From the NCBI GenBank assembly GCA_023145935.1, contig JAGLDB010000055.1, forward strand, positions 1 to 10,779: 10,779 bases of DNA, given 5' to 3'. The notes under the pieces are model-generated. The model saw nothing but the letters and a program-made list of their open reading frames with translations. It did not search any database and was not told the origin of the DNA. Positions 5,771 through 10,779 of the stretch are shown in pieces. Numbering within the stretch: the stretch's first letter is position 1; every line of letters begins with the position of its first letter. This DNA is from Candidatus Sabulitectum sp. GTDB lineage: Bacteria > Fermentibacterota > Fermentibacteria > Fermentibacterales > Fermentibacteraceae. A program made the position numbers and the translations under genes.

Positions 5771-7756
5771 TTGAGAAGAACGATACCTATTTTACTGGCA
5801 GTTCTTGTTTCCGCGTCCGTGGCTGCTCCGTCGATGATGGGAGTCCCCGGGCTGTACAGAGTGAACAGTGCCATTCCTCTGGGATTCAACGAAATCTCTT
5901 TTAAGCTGGGGACCTCTTACTGGACCGCAGCTAACGAATACACCAACTTCATCTACCACAGTCACTATCTGCCTCAGACTCTTCTTTTTCCGGAGATAAC
6001 AGAGACTGAGCACACAGGACAAGGCAGGCTCAGCCTTGCTTACGGAGTATGGGACTATGTTGATCTTGCAGCAACTGCAAGTTACTCTGGAACATATTAC
6101 GAAAGGGATCTCTATGAAGAGCGCTCAACTGGCCACTGGGAGGAAATCCAGGGGTTCGAGAGTGTAAATATTGTTCTTCACGGTGGATACAATCCCATTC
6201 CCACAGTTGAAGACATTGTCTGGCTGGGCGCCGACTTCCGTATCGGGCTGGCTCCTGCAGACACTGTATTCCTTCGCAACCTTGATGATCCTGACGGGCA
6301 GTGGCATACCGGACAGATGATCAGCACCGTCCGTAAACCATTCAGCACTACCGGTAACGGAAGCTACTCAATGGATTTCCTTATCACCGGTGATTTTGGC
6401 CGCTGGCTGCCCATGGCACCTGCCAAAATGCATCTTAACTTCGGCTATTCCAAATACACGCAGAATTACAATTTCACTGATTTCAGGGTTTCTCCCGATT
6501 CTGTTGGTTGGAATTACTCTGATTCCACATCCATCGCTCTTGAAGTCACCGATGGAATCTTCAACTTCGGCTTTGGACTGGAAGTTCCCACTCCATACGC
6601 AGACATATTCTTTGAATACACGAACCAGAAACTTCTTGACAGAGATAACGCCAGTGTCTCTTATTTTACACCTGGAGTTCGATTCAAAAACAACTCCGGT
6701 ACTTTCATTGATATTACTTTTGATTTGAGCACAAGTGAATTCGATCCTCAGTACTACGATCTTGGACACAGGCTCTATCAGACAGACAGCATTGTTACAG
6801 AAGCCCAGCGCGCAGAAAGAGCTCCACTTCCTATTGGTGGTGTTTTTGACTGGGGTGTAGGGCTTGGTCTAGGCTTTTCATCTGACATGATGGGTAGAGA
6901 AGAACAATCAAATATGGCAACACTCAGTGGAACTGTTACTGATTCTCTCACCGGAGCAGCGATTTTCTCTACGATCACATTCCCTGGTGTTCCCATTCCC
7001 AATGTAACCAGTGATGAGATCACAGGCTTTTACACTCACTTGATCCCTGCAGGAGAGGTTCCAGTTACAGTGGTTGCTCCTGGATATCGAGATGCCAGTG
7101 CAATCGTGGTTCTCGGACGGAATCAATCAATCACTCTTGACTTCCTTCTTGTCCCCAACCTGGGAACCATCAGCGGCTCTGTAAGAGATGGCGAAGGCAG
7201 ACCAGTAGCTAACGCCACAGTAATCATTGGCAGCACTGCTCCTGTTACTGTAACAACCAGCACTGTTGGTGTTTACACTGCGCAGGTTGAGGCAGGCACC
7301 TGGCCGGTTGCCGTGCAGGCAGAGGGCTACATATCAGACAATAAGACTACTACTATTATTGCCAACGAGACTGTCAGCGTTTCCTTTACCCTTCGCTCAG
7401 CACTCCGTGCCGGTGAAGTTATGAGCTTTGATAACATCTACTTTGCCTCTGGAAGCGCTAACCTCAAACCTGAGAGTTTCCCGATTCTGGACAGTGTCGC
7501 CATTCTTCTCCGGGACAATCCTACAGCAAGAATGCAGATTGCCGGACATACCGACAGCGACGGCGGAGAAAGTGCAAACCAGACTCTCAGCCAGAATCGT
7601 GCTCAGTCTGTCTATCAGTACCTGATAAGCAAGGGTATTGCAGGCAACAGACTGACAACAATCGGGCACGGTGAAACCAACCCGACAGTACCCAACAACT
7701 CAGCGGCCAACAAGGCACGAAACCGCAGGATAGAGTTCACTGTTCTAAGCATCTAG
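5771..7756 (+). CDS. Outer-membrane protein: barrel-like N-terminus, two CarboxypepD-regulatory-like repeats, OmpA domain
   Basis: Envelope protein of 661 aa that probably ties the outer membrane to peptidoglycan. A signal peptide (RRTIPILLAVLVSASVAAP) is followed by a region of about 20-375 rich in aromatic beta strands, consistent with a barrel. Two related beta-sandwich repeats follow at about 381-465 (LSGTVTDSLTGAAI) and 465-545 (ISGSVRDGEGRPVANATV), typical of carboxypeptidase regulatory-like or PEGA-like folds. The C-terminal OmpA domain (about 547-661) has AGHTDSDGG near 590-598, NQTLSQNRAQSV near 602-613, GHGETNP, and NRRIEF near 650; the Asp and Arg are those that bind diaminopimelate in OmpA-type proteins. 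It starts at TTG 5771, judged from the ribosome site. It stands alone with its own terminator. Close relatives are likely in FCB-type bacteria. Confidence 0.93.
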   Translation: MRRTIPILLAVLVSASVAAPSMMGVPGLYRVNSAIPLGFNEISFKLGTSYWTAANEYTNFIYHSHYLPQTLLFPEITETEHTGQGRLSLAYGVWDYVDLAATASYSGTYYERDLYEERSTGHWEEIQGFESVNIVLHGGYNPIPTVEDIVWLGADFRIGLAPADTVFLRNLDDPDGQWHTGQMISTVRKPFSTTGNGSYSMDFLITGDFGRWLPMAPAKMHLNFGYSKYTQNYNFTDFRVSPDSVGWNYSDSTSIALEVTDGIFNFGFGLEVPTPYADIFFEYTNQKLLDRDNASVSYFTPGVRFKNNSGTFIDITFDLSTSEFDPQYYDLGHRLYQTDSIVTEAQRAERAPLPIGGVFDWGVGLGLGFSSDMMGREEQSNMATLSGTVTDSLTGAAIFSTITFPGVPIPNVTSDEITGFYTHLIPAGEVPVTVVAPGYRDASAIVVLGRNQSITLDFLLVPNLGTISGSVRDGEGRPVANATVIIGSTAPVTVTTSTVGVYTAQVEAGTWPVAVQAEGYISDNKTTTIIANETVSVSFTLRSALRAGEVMSFDNIYFASGSANLKPESFPILDSVAILLRDNPTARMQIAGHTDSDGGESANQTLSQNRAQSVYQYLISKGIAGNRLTTIGHGETNPTVPNNSAANKARNRRIEFTVLSI

Positions 7757-7773
7757 TCGATTAAGCACGCCAC

Positions 7774-7806
7774 AAAGAAGCCCGGTCACCAGCCGGGCTT
7801 CTTTTT
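7774..7806 (+). terminator. Strong rho-independent terminator
   Basis: A 12-base stem, AAAGAAGCCCGG (7774-7785) and CCGGGCTTCTTT (7793-7804), encloses the loop TCACCAG and runs into TTTTT. It lies 17 bases after the stop of the OmpA-type gene. It also overlaps the end of the convergent kinase relic, so it could act weakly in the other direction, but the minus strand has only a short T-run. Confidence 0.93.
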
Positions 7807-9088
7807 ATGGCAGATCTTTTTGAATACGGTGTCGCCGAAAGATTTCCCTCTTATGGTCACATCCCAGCACTTCCCTGACCTTTAATGCAAGATCCGACAT
7901 TGAAAATGGTTTCTGAATAAAGCGCAGACTCTTTTCCGGATGGTCTGATTAGGGAAAAGAGTACCCTGACATGAAAAGGGGCTTTGTGTAAGGACTTATC
8001 TTGATTATTTTTTCAGCCAATTCCCGGCCATTCATTTCCGGCATTACAAGATCTGTAAGCAGCAAATGGATTTCACCCTTATGCCTCTGGACTATCTTCA
8101 AAGCCATATCGGGAAGACTGGCGGAAAGAACTGTGTAGTTAAGCCCCTCAAGCATAGTCTGAGCCATCTCCAGCACAGCCACCTCATCTTCTACAAGCAG
8201 AATACACTCGCCATTTCCTGAAGGCACTTTTGTGGAAAAATCAAGTCTTGTTTCTGCTGGTTCCAGGGTGGAGCCCGGCCGATAAATGTGAATAGCAGTT
8301 CCTATTTCCCGCTCACTCCACACATCGACATATCCTCTATTCTGCTTCACTATTCCATAAACCGTGGCCAGGCCCAGACCACTATTCTGCCCTATTACCC
8401 TTGTGGTGAAGAATGGTTCAAAGATGTGTCCCACCACTTCCCTGTCAATACCGCAGCCGCTGTCCCTGACTGTGAGCCTCATATAATCTCCTGGAGAAAT
8501 TCCAGGGTGATCTTCACAGTAGCTTTCATCAATAATGACATTCACTGTTTCTATGCGGATCTGCCCAACTCCATCGATGGCGTCTCTTGCATTCACACAC
8601 AAATTGACCAGTATCTGATCCAGCTGACCGGGATCTATTTCAGCAGTCCACAAATTGGTTCCAGGTAACCATACAAGATCCACCTGCTCCCCGATCAATC
8701 GTCTCAGCATATTGAACATGATTGAGATAGAATCATTAATATTCAAGATTTCCGGTCGAACAATTTGCTTTCTGGCAAAAGCCAGCAGTTGTCTTGTAAG
8801 GGTGGCAGAACCTTCAGCGGTATGGTGAATCTGTGAGAACACATCATAGTATTTATCAGGCGGAGAAAGCCCCTGCAAAGCAATTTCAGTCTGGCCAAGA
8901 ATCACTGTCAACAGGTTGTTGAAGTCATGAGCTATCCCACCGGCAAGACGCCCCAGCGATTCCATTTTGTGAGAGTTCGCGGGTTTACCCAGGAAGGATA
9001 CATTCTTGGGAACAGTGTCTTTTGTTTCCCATACCCAGCCAGCAGTGGCGGCATAGGTTGGGACACCCAGCCATATCAAAAGCAACAC
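7805..9088 (-). pseudogene. Hybrid histidine kinase, 5'-truncated and interrupted by an in-frame stop
   Basis: Kinase similarity starts at HKMESLGRLAGG (about 8971) with the H-box LAGGIAHDFNNLL (His codon about 8929-8927). The HATPase part has N-box LVNLCVNARDAI, RDSGCGI, FEPFFTT and SGLGLATVYGIV. The receiver begins ECILLVEDE and has phosphoacceptor LLLTDLVMPEMNG (Asp). A TAA at 7949-7951 interrupts the receiver after MSGYSFP. In the same frame the sequence goes on for 47 codons, including IQKPFS with the conserved lysine (7910-7912), and ends TAA at 7805-7807. The nominal GTG start at 9088 lacks a ribosome site and its hydrophobic first 20 residues are the radical SAM fragment read out of frame, so they are not a signal peptide. 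No sensor domain remains. Readthrough or a shortened functional kinase are less likely alternatives. Confidence 0.88.
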
Positions 9089-9113
9089 CCATCCGCTCTC
9101 TGATCACTGGCAT
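8985..9113 (-). pseudogene. Radical SAM protein, N-terminal stub
   Basis: An ATG at 9111-9113 with AGGAG five bases upstream (9119-9123) opens a 42-codon frame ending at TAA 8985-8987. Residues 17-24 are CPNLCRHC, the CxxxCxxC motif that binds the radical SAM 4Fe-4S cluster; it is followed by WLG, as in the GCPNxCRHCWLG subgroup. An intact gene would be 300 residues or more, so this is the start of a gene cut off at its motif. The ATG overlaps the end of the HAD gene by 10 bases, which supports a former operon. The second half of the frame (after about residue 30) no longer resembles the family. The stub runs into the kinase fragment in another reading frame. Confidence 0.82.
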
Positions 9114-9808
9114 GACTTCTCCTGCAGCAACAGCAAATCCTCAATCAGTACAGTGAGCTCCTGTATGTTTTCCGCTTCGTGGTCTGCAGCCTTTGAATCC
9201 GATCTATTTACCCCGTACAACACTGTTTGCATTCCTGCAGAAGTTGCACCAATAATGTCATATTGAATCGAATCTCCAACAAAAAGACACTCTTCCGGAA
9301 GAACATTCAGCTTCCTGCTCATGAGTAGAAATATTTCCGGGTCAGGTTTTGACAAGCCTATCTCACCGGCGATGAGTATCTCCTGAAAAAGCCCTCTCAT
9401 CCCTGATGCCTCTATTCTCTGTCTCTGCAGCACACTGTCAGATGCATTGGTGATCAAACCAAGTTTAACTCTGTTCATCAGATTTTTAAGTATAGCCCCA
9501 GCACCTGAATATGCTTTTGTCTCCTTGAGAAGCAACTCTCTGTGAATGTCTGTAAAGCGATCTTCCCAGGTCATTCCCCTTTTCTTGAATGCATACGACA
9601 ATCTGTATTTAAACATCAGAAGTGGATCTATCTTCCCGCTTACAACCAGCTCATGGAACTGCATAATTCCTTCAACCGAAGCTTCGGTAAACTCTTCAGC
9701 GGTACAATCTGAATCAGTTAAACCATGAATGTACTTAAGGGCAGCAGTGTCTGATTCCACAAAATCAACCAGTGTACCGTCAAAATCAAAGATCACTGCC
9801 TGAATCAT
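9104..9808 (-). CDS. HAD-superfamily phosphatase, YjjG/pyrimidine 5'-nucleotidase-like
   Basis: Haloacid dehalogenase-type phosphohydrolase of 234 aa, with an N-terminal cap, likely acting on nucleotide or sugar phosphates in the cytoplasm. Motif I is FDFDGTLVD (D8 nucleophile, D10), motif II LITNAS (T120), motif III KPDPEIF (K154), and motif IV FVGDSIQYDIIGATSAG (D179, D184). The YjjG subgroup is suggested by the cap length and SKPDPEIF, but the substrate is not certain. The ATG at 9806-9808 has AGGTG about six bases before it; a TTG three bases earlier would add one residue. The stop TGA overlaps the radical SAM stub. The headless fragment ending at 9838 is 29 bases upstream. All catalytic residues are present. 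Confidence 0.93.
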   Translation of the reverse strand: MIQAVIFDFDGTLVDFVESDTAALKYIHGLTDSDCTAEEFTEASVEGIMQFHELVVSGKIDPLLMFKYRLSYAFKKRGMTWEDRFTDIHRELLLKETKAYSGAGAILKNLMNRVKLGLITNASDSVLQRQRIEASGMRGLFQEILIAGEIGLSKPDPEIFLLMSRKLNVLPEECLFVGDSIQYDIIGATSAGMQTVLYGVNRSDSKAADHEAENIQELTVLIEDLLLLQEKSCQ

Positions 9809-9837
9809 CAAGTCACCTGCTTCTCTTATTACTGTTG

Positions 9838-10044
9838 TCAGGGTTTTAGAAAATACGCGATCAATTCCCTGTGGTGATCCTCAAAATTCTCTACCCGCCA
9901 GTCCAGAACATGAAACCCGGCAAATTCAACTTCCTTACAAATGGATTCCGGTATTCCCAGACATCTCGCAGCAACACCGTCTCTTATCAGGAATCTGCTC
10001 ATGGGGTCAAAATACTTTTCCAGTTCCGGTTCTCCGCAGCCAGC
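9838..10044 (-). pseudogene. Headless coding fragment, unrecognised
   Basis: An open frame of 68 codons follows the TAG TGA that ends the secreted protein, in the same frame, and stops at TGA 9838-9840. Its composition is plausibly coding (KYFDPMSRFLIRDGVAARCL, then VENFEDHHRELIAYFLKP at the end). The first start codon is ATG at 10002, giving 54 aa, but no good ribosome site precedes it, so it is more likely the 3' end of a gene whose front is lost. A C-terminal domain of a methyltransferase-like enzyme is one guess; I cannot assign a family. Confidence 0.4.
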
Positions 10045-10047
10045 TCA

Positions 10048-10779
10048 CTAAAGAACCATACATTTCCTTGAGATAAATCCCTCGGAACACTCAAGCCTGT
10101 ATATGTAAAGTCCAGCAGGCAGGAGTTCGGTGTTCCACTGTACTGTCTGATTGCCTTGAACCATTTCACCTTTCCTGAGTACCTGAACAACTCTTCCGGA
10201 CAGGTCATGCACACTGAGAGTTGCCTCGCCTGTGAATGGAAGGCTGAATGTAATTGCGCTGTTTCCCATAACTGGATTTGAAGGTGGTTCATTCAGGAAA
10301 AATGATGCGGTGGATCGCCCATGCCCGATACCGGTTGTTTCCCATGTAATTGTTGTACTGGCAGTTGTAGAAAAACCAAATTCCGGACTGACTGCCTCTA
10401 CAAGAATGGTTGTTTCAGTCTCTGAAAGAGGTCTTGTTACTTCCGGAATAAAGCAGGCGTTGTTTGGTGTTGCCCAGAGAAAGGTTCTGCTGTCGTCACT
10501 GTTCTCACGGTACACATTGTAGGTGTAGATTTCAGATGCTGAGTGATCCCACTGTAACCTGATGGTTCCCAGAGTATCGTTCACCTGATTGAACTCATCC
10601 ACATAAAGTGATGTTACCCCGTCAGGCATATCAACAGAACCTCTCACAATACCCAGCCTTCCAATATACGCAGCATAGTCATTGATCGGTGAGCTGGAGG
10701 TGAAGTTGATGGCTGCAACAGCCATGGTTGAACCTGCAAAACTTCCCATATCCAGTTTGAACAGGTTCCAGCCGGTCTG
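10048..10779 (-). CDS. Secreted protein with C-terminal sorting domain, C-terminal 243 aa (runs off the window)
   Basis: The frame is open to the right edge, so the N-terminus and any enzyme core are missing. The first part (TGWNLFKLDMGSFAGSTMAV ... INDYAAYIGRLGIV) is a carbohydrate-binding-like beta-sandwich, followed by a fibronectin-like domain (IRLQWDHS ... YNVYRENSD ... TPNNACFIPEV). The last 75 residues form a FlgD/Por-type sorting domain: NPVMGNSAITFSLPFTGEAT, LSVHDLSGRVVQVL, then LPAGLYIYRLE near the end, typical of type IX secretion cargo and similar FCB surface proteins. The layout of an IGRL-type sandwich before a YNVYRE-type domain is reminiscent of GH85 endo-beta-N-acetylglucosaminidases, but without the catalytic part this is only a suggestion. 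Stop TAG 10048-10050 is followed at once by TGA. Confidence 0.85.
   Translation of the reverse strand, partial: QTGWNLFKLDMGSFAGSTMAVAAINFTSSSPINDYAAYIGRLGIVRGSVDMPDGVTSLYVDEFNQVNDTLGTIRLQWDHSASEIYTYNVYRENSDDSRTFLWATPNNACFIPEVTRPLSETETTILVEAVSPEFGFSTTASTTITWETTGIGHGRSTASFFLNEPPSNPVMGNSAITFSLPFTGEATLSVHDLSGRVVQVLRKGEMVQGNQTVQWNTELLPAGLYIYRLECSEGFISRKCMVL

Noticed and set aside
9871..10071. Plus-strand 66-codon open frame near the secreted protein's end
   Set aside because: Antisense to the coding-like fragment on the minus strand; no ribosome site.
1..10779. CRISPR array, tRNA, rRNA or prophage/phage defence system
   Set aside because: No regularly spaced repeats, no cloverleaf-type sequence, and no phage or defence protein motifs were seen on either strand.

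Overview
The window looks like chromosomal DNA (possibly from an environmental genome bin) of a Gram-negative bacterium of the FCB type. This rests on a secreted protein ending in a Por/FlgD-like C-terminal sorting domain, a barrel-plus-OmpA outer-membrane protein with carboxypeptidase-regulatory-like repeats, and an outer-membrane-like protein with a trailing Ser/Gly-rich tail. Moderate GC and Fermentibacteria-like protein style fit a candidate phylum of that group, but this placement is inference. I see no CRISPR array, tRNA or rRNA.

Left part (1-5192), all on the minus strand: a tight run of genes reads leftward. It starts with a signal-peptide outer-membrane-like protein (5192-4239), then a membrane-anchored protein with two CPxxG..Y..CPxxH motifs (4242-3490), ribonuclease D (3493-2309), endonuclease III (2312-1677), a cyclase-family metal hydrolase (1687-1130) and a conserved helical hypothetical (1137-688). 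Almost every junction is an ATGA/GTGA-type or short overlap, so this is very probably one transcript with translational coupling. After a gap holding what may be a frameshifted relic comes the start of a glutamate decarboxylase gene (377 to the window edge), recognised from its N-terminal sequence.

Middle (5193-5770): a 578-base intergenic stretch lies between divergent genes. It has a minus-strand terminator-like hairpin at 5263-5288 and a region at about 5375-5701 bounded by imperfect inverted arms that no gene explains. Right of it, on the plus strand, an outer-membrane/OmpA hybrid protein starts at a TTG with a near-perfect Shine-Dalgarno (5771-7756) and ends in a strong hairpin terminator (7774-7806).

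Right part (7805-10779), minus strand, shows gene breakage. A hybrid histidine kinase lacks its sensor half and has an in-frame TAA inside its receiver domain; the same frame continues for 47 more codons and encodes the rest of the receiver. Its 5' end is welded to the first ~30-40 codons of a radical SAM gene that has a good ribosome binding site and overlaps the end of a HAD phosphatase gene. Upstream of the HAD gene is a headless coding fragment (9838-10044) directly after the stop codons of a secreted, sorting-domain protein whose N-terminus lies beyond the window. The most notable result is this rearranged stretch: the apparent N-terminal hydrophobic segment of the kinase is an out-of-frame reading of a radical SAM cluster motif.
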